Shown here in pieces: positions 7,542 to 16,500 of a stretch of 22,129 bases of DNA; the stretch's first letter is position 1; each line of letters begins with the position of its first letter. A program made the translations under genes and the position numbers. The notes beneath the pieces were generated by a model. That model saw nothing but the letters and a program-made list of their open reading frames with translations. It was not told the DNA's origin and did not search any database. This stretch comes from Bacillota bacterium (lineage in GTDB: Bacteria; Bacillota; Clostridia; Peptostreptococcales; Anaerovoracaceae): positions 1 through 22,129 of the forward strand of contig JABUTE010000100.1 in the NCBI GenBank assembly GCA_021443825.1, read 5' to 3'.

Positions 7542-8069
7542 CTACCGCAGGAGACCGTGACTGCGCAGCCAGTCGCGGCGGCAAAGATAGCCGGCAAACC
7601 ACCAGAGGGTTCCGGTAAAAAGACCGAGAAGAAAGATTCCCCAGCCGGTATAGGCCCAGGGCATCTTTTCGGTGCCATCGAACGGAACGTCTTCTTCTTT
7701 GGAACGGGAGAAGCGCAAGATCGCGCTGACGACCACCAGCCATGAGCCCAGGCGAGCGCCTAAGCTGCCAAGACGGTTGACCGTGATCAGCAGCAGGCCG
7801 AAGATCAGACAGCCGATGGTGATCGAGGTGCGCAGATCGGGAATTTCTATGATGCGGCCGCCCGGTAGACGGATCCGGCCAGGGATTGCGGTATGGGCCT
7901 GCTTTGAGGGGGCAGGTGCGGGCATTGTTCCCGCAGATGACCTGGCCGAAGGCGCCGGAGCCTGGACAGAATATGTCGTGTCGCAATAGGCGCAGCGGAC
8001 GACGGTCTGCCCTTCTTCGATGGGGTTCGAAGCCCCGCAAGCCGGACATTTGCCTGTAATCTGATTCAT
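7542..8069 (-). CDS. Zinc-ribbon membrane protein of unknown function
   Basis: A 175-aa hypothetical protein. The N-terminus is a rubredoxin-like zinc ribbon with CPAC (Cys8, Cys11) and CAYC (Cys26, Cys29). A Pro/Ala/Ser-rich linker follows (about 36-65). Hydrophobic segments at roughly 82-118 (one long or two short helices) and 139-163 are predicted membrane spans. The short C-terminus is basic. The start is ATG at 8069 with a very strong AGGAGG at 6-bp spacing. It begins 47 bp after the helicase stop on the same strand, with no terminator between them, so co-transcription is likely. I recognise no named family. Zinc ribbons of this kind are common at the N-termini of small membrane proteins and do not show function. 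Confidence 0.75.
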   Translation of the reverse strand: MNQITGKCPACGASNPIEEGQTVVRCAYCDTTYSVQAPAPSARSSAGTMPAPAPSKQAHTAIPGRIRLPGGRIIEIPDLRTSITIGCLIFGLLLITVNRLGSLGARLGSWLVVVSAILRFSRSKEEDVPFDGTEKMPWAYTGWGIFLLGLFTGTLWWFAGYLCRRDWLRSHGLLR

Positions 8070-8116
8070 AAGAAGCCTCCTTTGGGGGGTGGGTGGATAA
8101 CAGATCGGAAGAAGGG

Positions 8117-11080
8117 TTACTCAGCTCTCAGGTAGTCGTAGATATCGGTTCTGACGGGAACGTCTAAGCGGTAATGGATCTCAAACGCGCTGTCGCCGGA
8201 ACCGTCCATGGTGATCGCCTTGGGATCTCCTTCCGCCTCGATCTCTCCGAGGAAATAAAACTCTTTTGCCTCCTGGTCATCCTTATTCTTTCTGACGAAC
8301 AGAAAGATGCGGTTATCCTTATCCTGCTCCGTTCGTTTAAACATGTGATCCGCATCGGGAGAATCGATCCTGCGGGGGTGTTTTGATATGGCGATCAGAT
8401 CACGGTCGCTTACAAAACGGTCCTCGTAGCGAATCGCATCGGCCGCTTTTTCGTAGTTGATGAATACAGGAAGGGTCTTTGTTTCTTCATCGTACTTATA
8501 GCCACCGATGTTTTGTGCATTCAGGTTCTTCCGCCAACATAACAGCCGGCACACATCCTCATAGGTATATTTCTGATACAATTGAAAGCCGGTGTCCTTA
8601 TAGGTATTGCTGTAGTTTTCCTGATACTGTAATTCTCCAAAAGCAAGCAGCTCTGCTGCCATCTCCGCGAAATCCTTGTTTTGAAGCATTTCCCGGAATT
8701 CTTTTGTCAAACGGTAGTCCCCATTCTCTGCGGGTTCGATCAGCTTGCAGTTGCCGTATCGGCTTTGCTCTTCGGTTTTTGAGAAGGCATTTGTCAGATT
8801 GCGCACAACGGATTCCATTCGACGATGCGTCATTTCTACAGAATAGGCGTTCCGCATCTGCTCATAATATGACACAAGTCTTTCCTCGCGTGCCATCAGC
8901 AGCTTCAGCAGCACGATATCGTCGATCCGTTTATACGAGACCACCTTTTGCGAGAGAAAATCGATCACATTTTTTTCGGCTTTCGTTAACCGAACCGTAT
9001 AATCCGGCTCACATTCCACTAAGAAACCGTAGTAGGAGCCCCATTCTCTGCGTTTAAAGAATTTGGTTACATCGATCGATCCGTATTCCTGAAATTCCAA
9101 TACGGAAGGAATTCTCCCCAGTTTATATTTCAGGGAAAGATAGGAATCCTTCAACAGCTGCTTTGCATTCGTTCTTGCCGCATCGATGGATTCATAGATC
9201 CTCTTTTTTGAGATCTCATCAAAATGAACCGTGGAGGATCCGGGAATAATGCGTGCACCCTCCTGGATATACCGGCGCATGGCGTCCTTGTTATAGCTTC
9301 TGTCGCCGGACAAAGCGATAGGAATCATATAATTATTCATGTAATTGCCGATAAAATCGATAATTACCACATACTCTTTATCAACGGCTTTGCGAAGACC
9401 TCTGCCCAGCTGCTGGATGAAAACGACCGGGGATTGAGTGGGTCTGAGCATGATGACCTGATTGATCTCAGGAACATCAACGCCTTCGTTGAAAATATCC
9501 ACCGTAAGAATATAGTCGATCTGATTTTCCGGATGAAGGTCATCGGTCAGCTGTTCGATCACCTGCTCGCGCCGCTGCTGACTGTCCTCGCCGGTCAGCG
9601 CGATCGCCCTGTAAGAGGTTCCGTCCGGTTTCTTATACAGCTTCAGTTTGTCTGCAAGCTCTTTTGCCTCTTCTTTGCGGCTGCAGAAGATCAGACCCTT
9701 GACCCGGTCGCCGCTGTGGCCGAAGTACTCTGCATTTTCAACGATATAGCGCACCCGTTCGTCGCAAACAAGCCTGGAAAAATTCTGCACACCGGTCGTA
9801 TCATCAAACATCTGACCGTCGATCTGAAGATCCGTTATGCCAAAGTAATGGAACGGGCAGAGCAGATCCTCCTCCAACGCCTGCTGAAGACGGATCTCAT
9901 ATGCGATGTTGTGATCAAACAGATCATAGATGTCATAGTTATTGGTATCCGGACTTGCCGTCATGCCCAGCCACAGCTTTGGCTTAAAATGGCTCATAAT
10001 GCGCCGGTAGCTTTCCGCACCTGCATGATGACATTCATCCAATACGATCGCATCGAAGCGATCGGGTTCAAATCGGGAGAGAATCTCACTCTTTGACATC
10101 ATCTGCATCGTGGAAAACAAATACTCCGCATCCAGTTCTCTGCTGCTGCCGGACAGCAAGCCATAGGTTTTGGAAGAGCCGAATACCCTTTGATAGGTGG
10201 CGTAAGCCTGCTTTGCGATCTGCTCTCTGTGCACAACAAAAAGCACTCTGTTTGCATTCAACTCGCGCATGGCAAAGGCCGAAGCAAAGCTTTTACCGGT
10301 GCCGGTCGCCGACAGCAGGAGAGCCTTTTCCGCATTCTGCTTCTGCAGTTCCTTTATTCTTTTGATAAAGGCGACCTGCATTTTATTGGGCTTCAGGTTA
10401 TAGTCTTCTAAACGGATGATGCTCTCGCTGCTGACCTGCTTTTTTTGATCCGCAATGATCTTATTGCGCAGATACTGTGTTTTGTATTCTTCAATAAATT
10501 CCTCAAATACCTTCGACTGCGCACTGCTCCACAAATCGTTGAATTCCTGAAGGACCTCCCGTGCAAGTTCTCCTTCTGCCGTGGATACGAATTTGGTATT
10601 CCATTCCCGGTTTCTGGTAATAGCACTCAAGGTCATATTGGAGCTGCCGACGATGATATGATAGATCTCCTCTTGCCGGAAAATATAACCCTTTGTATGA
10701 AAACCGCCGGTTTCCGTATCTGTGCAAAACATTCTCAATTCAATGTTACTCAGCCCTGCCAGCTTTTCCAGGGCCTCCGGTTCGCTGAAAAACAGGTAGT
10801 CGGTGGTGAGAATTTTGCCGGGAATTCCTTTTCGCTCCAGGTCTTTCAAAACTTGCAGAAGCGGCGTGATGCCGCTTTTGGTGATAAAGGCAACGCTGAT
10901 AAGAAATTCATCGCATACAGCAAGCTCCTGCTCCAGCGATACCAATACCTTCTTTCCTTTTGAAGCATCGTTGGATAGAAATTCCGGTTTATATGCCAGG
11001 TTGGACTGATAACTATAATCGATCGCAGCTGTTTTAAAACCGTTCTGCAGTTCTCTTTCAATAGTGCTTATTTCGCTCAT
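8117..11080 (-). CDS. PLD nuclease-SF2 helicase-DUF3427 protein
   Basis: A 987-aa three-part protein. Residues 1-210 are a phospholipase-D-like (HKD, COG3886) nuclease domain with HTKGYIF (His128, Lys130) and VGSSNMT (145-150). A single HKD motif implies the active site forms by dimerisation. Residues roughly 230-620 are a superfamily-2 helicase: Walker A SATGTGKSF near 258-266, a DECH box (VLDECHHAG) near 345, and motif VI QLGRGLRK near 560. The C-terminal third is DUF3427, with RLLCWRKNLNAQNIGGYKY and a late LFVRKNKDD...FYFLGEIE pattern. Proteins of this architecture are scattered among bacteria and are often found near defence or repair genes. No activity is assigned here. The start at 11080 has AAGGGG upstream. 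It heads a two-gene unit with the zinc-ribbon protein. Confidence 0.9.
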   Translation of the reverse strand: MSEISTIERELQNGFKTAAIDYSYQSNLAYKPEFLSNDASKGKKVLVSLEQELAVCDEFLISVAFITKSGITPLLQVLKDLERKGIPGKILTTDYLFFSEPEALEKLAGLSNIELRMFCTDTETGGFHTKGYIFRQEEIYHIIVGSSNMTLSAITRNREWNTKFVSTAEGELAREVLQEFNDLWSSAQSKVFEEFIEEYKTQYLRNKIIADQKKQVSSESIIRLEDYNLKPNKMQVAFIKRIKELQKQNAEKALLLSATGTGKSFASAFAMRELNANRVLFVVHREQIAKQAYATYQRVFGSSKTYGLLSGSSRELDAEYLFSTMQMMSKSEILSRFEPDRFDAIVLDECHHAGAESYRRIMSHFKPKLWLGMTASPDTNNYDIYDLFDHNIAYEIRLQQALEEDLLCPFHYFGITDLQIDGQMFDDTTGVQNFSRLVCDERVRYIVENAEYFGHSGDRVKGLIFCSRKEEAKELADKLKLYKKPDGTSYRAIALTGEDSQQRREQVIEQLTDDLHPENQIDYILTVDIFNEGVDVPEINQVIMLRPTQSPVVFIQQLGRGLRKAVDKEYVVIIDFIGNYMNNYMIPIALSGDRSYNKDAMRRYIQEGARIIPGSSTVHFDEISKKRIYESIDAARTNAKQLLKDSYLSLKYKLGRIPSVLEFQEYGSIDVTKFFKRREWGSYYGFLVECEPDYTVRLTKAEKNVIDFLSQKVVSYKRIDDIVLLKLLMAREERLVSYYEQMRNAYSVEMTHRRMESVVRNLTNAFSKTEEQSRYGNCKLIEPAENGDYRLTKEFREMLQNKDFAEMAAELLAFGELQYQENYSNTYKDTGFQLYQKYTYEDVCRLLCWRKNLNAQNIGGYKYDEETKTLPVFINYEKAADAIRYEDRFVSDRDLIAISKHPRRIDSPDADHMFKRTEQDKDNRIFLFVRKNKDDQEAKEFYFLGEIEAEGDPKAITMDGSGDSAFEIHYRLDVPVRTDIYDYLRAE

Positions 11081-11129
11081 GCAACCCCTTCTCCCAGCGG
11101 TATTTCAAAAGATCTGTAAGGTCCTTTAA

Positions 11130-11160
11130 ATCATATCATATAGAACATATCTTAGCACAA
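11130..11160 (-). promoter_or_regulatory. AT-rich promoter region for the helicase gene
   Basis: Two overlapping TATGAT -10 candidates occur on the minus strand (11140-11135 and 11135-11130). TTGTGC (11160-11155) could be a -35, at spacings of 14 or 19 bp, neither ideal. This is the only AT-rich stretch before the gene. The rest of the gap 11081-11385 holds the terminator at 11284-11331 and a weak 28-codon frame, and nothing else recognisable. Confidence 0.45.
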
Positions 11161-11283
11161 AGTTACTCTTTTCGCACCTGCCGCCCTCGAGCCCTTTACT
11201 CTTATCTATCATCTTACCACCTTCCCCCTGCAAACTTTTGTACTGCATCCGCAGGGTTGCCGTTTCTCGGCACATCCGGGCCG

Positions 11284-11331
11284 AAAAAAGACCGCTGCAG
11301 GCATGGAGCATGACCCTCGCAGCGGCTTTTT
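11284..11331 (-). terminator. Bidirectional Rho-independent terminator after the Gfo/Idh gene
   Basis: Stem arms CCGCTGC (11292-11298) and GCAGCGG (11319-11325) are flanked by a T-run on either strand. On the minus strand the tail is CTTTTTTCGG, 55-100 bp past the oxidoreductase stop at 11386. Confidence 0.75.
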
Positions 11332-11385
11332 GTGATCGGATATACGGTTTTCTGATCTTAGAAGTTTTCCCTGCAGGGACTCCGT

Positions 11386-12354
11386 CTACCCCTCAAAGGG
11401 ATACTTCATGCCCCACCGGCTGCGCATGATGTCCATCTGCAGAAGACGGGACAGGATCTCGCTGTGGGGGCACTGGGGCGTATCGAGGCGGCCCTCTCCG
11501 ATGGCCGTAAGAACAGCGGCCAGCTCGTATTGATAGCTGTTCTGCCAGGGCTGGCGGTCGATGGTTCTGACCGGCGCTCCGGCGGCATCCAGCACGGTGA
11601 CTTTAGCCAGATTGTTGGTGGTGTCGATCACCAGGCAGCCGGCGGTTCCCCAGATCTCGGTGGTGCAGCCGCCGCGGCTTACCATGGAGTTGGTGAAGGA
11701 GGCCATTTTTCCGTTTTCGTAGGTGAGCACATAGGTGTGGGTGGCGTCGACGCCCTGCGGGGTAAGAACGGCGCGGGAGGTGATCTCTTTTGTATCGTAG
11801 CCGAAGATGAGACCTGCCAGCGCCAGGGTGTAGCAGCCCACGTCGAGCAATGCGCCTCCTGCCATGGCAGGGTCGAACAGGCGGGGCTGGGTGAGGCAGT
11901 AGCCGATGGAGCCGTGCATCATCACCGGCTGGCCGATGGTTCCGTCTTCGCACAGCTGCTTTATGGTATCGCACATGGGCAGATATTTCATCCACATGCC
12001 TTCGCCGGCAAAGAGATGCTTTTCGCGGGCGAGATCGATCACCTGCTGCGCCTGGGCATAGGTCGCAGTAAAGGGCTTTTCCAGCAGCACATGCTTGCCT
12101 GCCTTAAGGCACATGATGGCATATTCTGCGTGCAGGGCGTGGGGAACGGCGATATAGACCAGCTCAACGGCCGGATCGGCCAGCAGCTCGTCGTAGCTGC
12201 CGTAGGCCTTCTGAAAGCCGAATTCTGCGGCGAAGGCCTGCGCGCGGCTAAGGTTTCTTGCTGCTGCAGCGTAGGGGACGGCGTCAGGGTTCAGGGCGAT
12301 GGCTTTGGCCATCTGCTTTGCGATGGCGCCAAGGCCAAGGATCGCAATATTCAT
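11386..12354 (-). CDS. Gfo/Idh/MocA family NAD(P)-dependent oxidoreductase
   Basis: A 322-aa dehydrogenase of the glucose-fructose oxidoreductase/inositol dehydrogenase family. The N-terminal Rossmann fold has the dinucleotide motif GLGAIA at residues 7-12. The family marker EKPF is at 92-95 (HVLLEKPFT) and GGALLDVGCYTLALA near 180 carries the catalytic-region Asp and Tyr. The likely substrate is a sugar, polyol or related aldehyde, but it cannot be named from sequence. The start is ATG at 12354, with AAGGAGG at 9-bp spacing. The frame is open further upstream across the promoter, which rules out the longer version. The gene has its own promoter and terminator and is divergent from the cupin gene, which may share its regulation. 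Confidence 0.9.
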   Translation of the reverse strand: MNIAILGLGAIAKQMAKAIALNPDAVPYAAAARNLSRAQAFAAEFGFQKAYGSYDELLADPAVELVYIAVPHALHAEYAIMCLKAGKHVLLEKPFTATYAQAQQVIDLAREKHLFAGEGMWMKYLPMCDTIKQLCEDGTIGQPVMMHGSIGYCLTQPRLFDPAMAGGALLDVGCYTLALAGLIFGYDTKEITSRAVLTPQGVDATHTYVLTYENGKMASFTNSMVSRGGCTTEIWGTAGCLVIDTTNNLAKVTVLDAAGAPVRTIDRQPWQNSYQYELAAVLTAIGEGRLDTPQCPHSEILSRLLQMDIMRSRWGMKYPFEG

Positions 12355-12427
12355 AAAGGGATACCTCCTTAAAGATGGAAGAAAACACGGGAAACGAGGG
12401 GCGCATTTTGCTGCGCTGTGCGATTTA

Positions 12428-12455
12428 ATTATATCATATCGATCTGCAGGTGCAA
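12428..12455 (-). promoter_or_regulatory. Sigma-A promoter of the Gfo/Idh gene
   Basis: On the minus strand TTGCAC (12455-12450), 16 bp, then a consensus TATAAT (12433-12428). The predicted leader is about 65 bases. The -35 box lies in a CTGCAGGTGCAAA stretch that resembles a palindrome found just after the cupin gene. Confidence 0.75.
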
Positions 12456-12541
12456 AAGCCGGCTGCCGCACAGGATCTTCCCTTGCATGGCAAAGTATCC
12501 GACTTTTCTTTTTTCGAAATGCTTTTTTCAAGGGCTTCGTT

Positions 12542-12550
12542 TGATATAAT
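12542..12550 (+). promoter_or_regulatory. Extended -10 promoter of the cupin gene
   Basis: TGATATAAT gives a consensus TATAAT (12545-12550) with the extended TGn element. A T-rich tract at 12523-12528 sits where a -35 would be, but the match is poor. The predicted leader is about 60 bases. It is divergent from the Gfo/Idh promoter about 90 bp away. Confidence 0.7.
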
Positions 12551-12615
12551 GGATGCATACCGAAGCAGAGGTCTGCTCTGCAGGCCCCATCTGAACAGAA
12601 AAGGAGAGCGATTTC

Positions 12616-12975
12616 ATGTTTTTAGCAAATTCCGAAATGAAGAGAGAACCGAAGGTCGAGCTGCGCGGCGGCAAGGGAACCCTGACCCTGACCCACATCG
12701 TGCCCCCTGAGCTTCTGCACGGGGCCGGCACCCAGCTGGGCATCATCACCATTCCCGTGGGATGCTCTGTCGGCATCCATGCCCACACCGAAAATTTCGA
12801 GACCTATTACATTCTGAAGGGCACCGGCAAGGTCACCGACGGTAAAGAGGAGCGGATCCTTACCGAAGGCGAAGCCGAGATGGCCGACTGCGGCAACACC
12901 CACTCCATCGAGAACATCGGAGACTGCGACCTGGAGCTGCTGGCCGTGATTTTGAACAACTTCGACGGAAAGTAA
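12616..12975 (+). CDS. Small single-domain cupin protein
   Basis: A 119-aa cupin, the only plus-strand gene. Motif 1 is complete: Gly49-X5-His55-X-His57-X4-Glu62-X6-Gly69, the usual metal-binding two His and Glu. Motif 2 is recognisable as GEAEMADCGNTHSIEN, with His96 and Asn100, although Pro-X-Gly is replaced by Asp-Cys-Gly. The protein is one beta-barrel and likely binds a divalent metal. It may be a sugar or small-molecule isomerase, epimerase or sensor, which the sequence does not resolve. The start is ATG at 12616, with AAGGAG at about 9-bp spacing. A terminator follows. Divergence from a sugar-type oxidoreductase hints at a shared substrate. Confidence 0.88.
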   Translation: MFLANSEMKREPKVELRGGKGTLTLTHIVPPELLHGAGTQLGIITIPVGCSVGIHAHTENFETYYILKGTGKVTDGKEERILTEGEAEMADCGNTHSIENIGDCDLELLAVILNNFDGK

Positions 12976-13060
12976 TTTGCACCTGCAAAAGCCAGGCATC
13001 CACCGGAAGCGATCATTCCCCGGGTCAGTTTTTCAATTTCATAGAAAAGCATCCTTAAGC

Positions 13061-13092
13061 AGCACCCTGCCTTGCGCCGGGTGCTGTTTTTA
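13061..13092 (+). terminator. Rho-independent terminator of the cupin gene
   Basis: AGCACCC (13061-13067) pairs with GGGTGCT (13079-13085), followed by GTTTTTAT, 85 bp after the cupin stop. Confidence 0.85.
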
Positions 13093-13125
13093 TGCACACA
13101 AGAGCCTGGCGCTGCGCAGGCATCA

Positions 13126-13144
13126 CCTGCCGATCCACACCCCT
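13126..13144 (+). repeat. 19-bp direct repeat, left copy
   Basis: CCTGCCGATCCACACCCCT is identical to 13439-13457. The pair brackets the complete hairpin repeat 13181-13388. Related copies lie at 540-562 (minus) and 21421-21443. Confidence 0.75.
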
Positions 13145-13180
13145 CGCGCTAAATATTTCATTGCTATGCAGTGCAGGGAG

Positions 13181-13388
13181 GTGCCGGAACAAAGCCTTGA
13201 GCGAGCCGTTTGAGATCCACGGCGACCTGCTGCAGCGGCGCGGATAGTCGTTTGAGACTGTTTGAGAGAGCAGCCTTCTTCTGATCGCGGATGCGATAAA
13301 AGGCTGCGAACGAGTTTCGAAAACGCCCGCAGAGCAAAGCCGGAGACGATGGAGCTCACGGCGAAGCGAGCCGGCTTTGTGTAGGAAC
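13181..13388 (+). repeat. ~206-bp hairpin repeat, complete copy
   Basis: It aligns end to end with 21824-22030. One stretch of about 42 bp (13248-13289) carries a single mismatch. It contains a hairpin GCAGCCTT...AAGGCTGC (13270-13307) with an inner ATCGC/GCGAT stem, then a second hairpin CAAAGCCGG (13335-13343) and CCGGCTTTG (13371-13379). The element fills the space between the convergent cupin and PFOR terminators. The intergenic stretch 13094-13504 holds nothing else recognisable apart from the flanking 19-bp repeats. No protein is supported. Confidence 0.75.
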
Positions 13389-13438
13389 CCCCTGCCTGGC
13401 TATTGCCGTGCTCTGGGTGCGGTACCCCTGCAGGTGTG

Positions 13439-13457
13439 CCTGCCGATCCACACCCCT
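13439..13457 (+). repeat. 19-bp direct repeat, right copy
   Basis: Identical to 13126-13144. It sits within a possible hairpin in which GGTGTG pairs with CACACC around CCTGCCGAT. Confidence 0.7.
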
Positions 13458-13504
13458 GGGGATGAGCATTTTCACAGTTCGAATTGCACCCCCCTTTTCT
13501 GCAT

Positions 13505-13534
13505 GAAAAAACCCCGGAGCCATAAGCTCCGGGG
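13505..13534 (-). terminator. Rho-independent terminator of the PFOR gene
   Basis: On the minus strand a perfect 9-bp CCCCGGAGC/GCTCCGGGG stem with a 5-base loop and a TTTTTT tail, starting 36 bp after the stop codon. It is a textbook strong terminator. Confidence 0.95.
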
Positions 13535-13569
13535 TCCGATCGTTTGGTCAAATTGCCTATGCGATACGA

Positions 13570-16500
13570 TTATTCACCGTATACCATAGCGGCTCTTCTC
13601 TTGTAGCCATCCAGTCTGTCCTTAGCATCTGCTTCGGCCTTCTGGAAGAGAGCTTCTGCTCTGTCGGGGAATTCCTTAAGCAGGGAGGTGTAACGAACCT
13701 GACCCATGAGGAATTCTCTGAAGGAGCCGGTGGGTTCCTTGCTGTCGAGAGTGAACGGATTCTTTCCTTCCTTTTCCAGTTCGGGATTGAATCTGTACAG
13801 ATGCCAGTAACCGCATTCTACGGCCAGCTTAGCGTTCTCCTGAGTCTTGCCCATACCGCAGCGCAGACCGTGGTTGATGCAGGGTGCGTATGCGATAACG
13901 AGGGAAGGACCGTGATAAGCTTCTGCTTCCTTGATGGCCTTTACGAACTGGTTCTTGTCAGCACCCATTGCAACCTGAGCTACGTATACGTAACCGTAGG
14001 ATGCAGCGATCATGCCCAGATCCTTCTTCTTGGTGTTCTTACCGGAAGCAGCGAACTTGGCGATCGCAGCAGCAGGAGTTGCCTTGGAAGCCTGGCCGCC
14101 GGTGTTGGAGTAAACTTCGGTATCGAATACCAGGATGTTTACATCTTCGCCGGAAGCGAGAACATGGTCAACGCCGCCGAAGCCGATATCATAAGACCAG
14201 CCGTCGCCGCCGACGCACCAGATGGACTTCTTAACGAGGAAGTCTTTCTGAGCCAGGATTTCCTTTGCAGCTGCTGCGCAGTGCGGGCATTCGATGTTGG
14301 TATTTTCGAGAACTTCAACGAATGCTTCGGATTCCTTTCTGGAATTCTTGCCGTCATCGTAGCCTGCCAGCCAAGCTTCACCTGCAGTCTTGATAGCTTC
14401 GATGTTGGTGCACTCTACCAGCTTTTCGACCTGAGCCTTGAGCTTGCCTCTCAGCTGGTTTACAGCGACGACCATACCAAGGCCGTATTCGGCGTTGTCT
14501 TCGAAGAGGGAGTTAGCCCAGGAAGGACCGTGGCCCTGCTTGTCAACAGTGTAAGGCATGGAAGGAGCGGAAGCACCCCAGATGGAGGAGCAACCGGTAG
14601 CATTTGCGATCATCATTCTGTCGCCGAACAGCTGGGTTACGACCTTCATGTAAGGAGTTTCGCCGCAGCCTGCGCAAGCACCGGAGAATTCGAAGTAAGG
14701 AGCGATGAACTGGGAGCCCTTTACGGTATTTCTGTCCATGAGTTCCTTCTGAGAAACTTCTTCAACAGCGTATTCCCAATTCTTTGCTTCGTGCATCTGG
14801 GTTTCGAGGGGTTCCATGGTGAGAGCGCCCTTTGCCTTCATCGGGCAGATGTCAGCGCAGTTGCCGCAGCCGAGGCAATCCAGCGGGGATACCTGCATTC
14901 TGAACTGCAGACCGGTGAATTCCTTGCCGATCGCAGCCTTGGTGGTGAAGCCTTCGGGTGCGTTGGCAGCTTCCTGCTCGTTGAGCAGAACGGGTCTGAT
15001 GGTTGCGTGCGGGCATACGAAGGAGCACTGGTTGCACTGGATGCAGTTTTCCATGTGCCATGCGGGAACCATAACGGCTACGCCGCGCTTCTCGTACTGA
15101 GTGGTGCCGGTGGGGAAGGTGCCGTCGGGAGCATCGACGAAAGCAGATACGGGCAGGCTGTTGCCTTCCTGTCTGTTCATGGGCTTCATGATCTTTTCGA
15201 CCCATTCGGTGGTCTTGTGCTCTTCAACGACCTTGGTGTCAACAGCGGTCTTCCAGCTTTCGGGAACGTCGATCTTAACGATGGCGTCCTGACCGGCATC
15301 GATGGCCTTCCAGTTCATTTCTACGATGTCCTGGCCCTTCTTGCCGTAGGTCTTTTCAACGGATTCCTTCAGATACTTAACAGCATCTTCTGCGGGAATT
15401 ACGTTGGAGAGCTTGAAGAATGCGGACTGCATGATCATGTTGATTCTGCTGCCCAGACCCAGATCTCTTGCGATCTTTACTGCGTCTACAGTGTAGAAGT
15501 TTACTTCGTTGTTGGCGATGTACTGCTTCATTGCTGCGGGCAGGTTGGCATCCAGCTCTTCTGCGGTCCAGTGGGTGTTCAGAACGAAGTTTCCGCCCTT
15601 CTTCAGACCCTTGGTTACGTCGTAGCGATCTACGTAAGCCTGATTGTGGCATGCAACGTAGTCAGCTTCGCCTACCAGGTAGGTGGACTGGATCTTGCTC
15701 TTACCGAAGCGGAGGTGAGAAATGGTGATACCGCCGGACTTCTTGGAGTCATAATCGAAGTAGCCCTGTGCGTACATGTCGGTCTTGTCGCCGATGATCT
15801 TGATGGCCTGCTTGTTAGCGCCGACAGTACCGTCGGAGCCCAGACCCCAGAACTTGCAGCGAACGGTGCCGGCAGGTTCGGTGGCGATGTCTACGGTCTC
15901 AAGAGAGGTGCCGTATACGTCATCTTCGATACCGATGGTGAAGTGGTTCTTGGGCTGATCCTGATCCAGGTTGTTGTATACTGCAACGATCTGTCCGGGA
16001 GTGGTGTCCTTGGAACCGAGGCCGTATCTGCCTGCTACGATAACAGGTCTTACCTCTTCATCGTAGTACATGGTCTTGACATCCAGATAGAGAGGATCGC
16101 CGATCGCGCCGGATTCCTTGGTTCTGTCGAGAACTGCGATCTTCTTGACGGTCTTGGGCATTACAGCCTTGAGGTATTCGGGAGCCCAGGGTCTGTAGAG
16201 TCTTACCTTAACGAGACCGTACTTCTTGCCCTGTGCGTTGAGAACTGCCAGAGTCTCTTCGATGGTTTCGCAGACGGAACCCATAGCAACGATAACGTTT
16301 TCTGCATCGGGAGCACCAACATAATCGAAGGGCTTGTATTCTCTGCCGATCTCCTTACCGAGCTGATCCATGTAATCGGCAACGATTGCGGGAAGAGCTT
16401 CGTAGTACTTGTTGGCAGCTTCTCTCTGCTGGAAGAAGATGTCGGGGTTCTCTGCAGTGCCGCGAACTTCAGGATGCTCGGGATTGAGAGCCTTTGCTCT

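Noticed and set aside
8117..11080. Naming this as a specific known defence system
   Set aside because: The domain set is clear, but the partner genes of named systems are absent, so only the architecture is reported.
11464..12372. Long plus-strand frames at 2752-3402, 9224-10096, 11464-12372 and 20018-21112
   Set aside because: Each is antisense to a gene with clear domains (sbcC, helicase, Gfo/Idh, SLH protein), and none shows recognisable protein features or a good ribosome binding site.
12355..12558. Longer Gfo/Idh start at 12558
   Set aside because: The extension spans the gene's own promoter and the divergent cupin promoter, and the Rossmann fold begins at MNIAILGLGAI.
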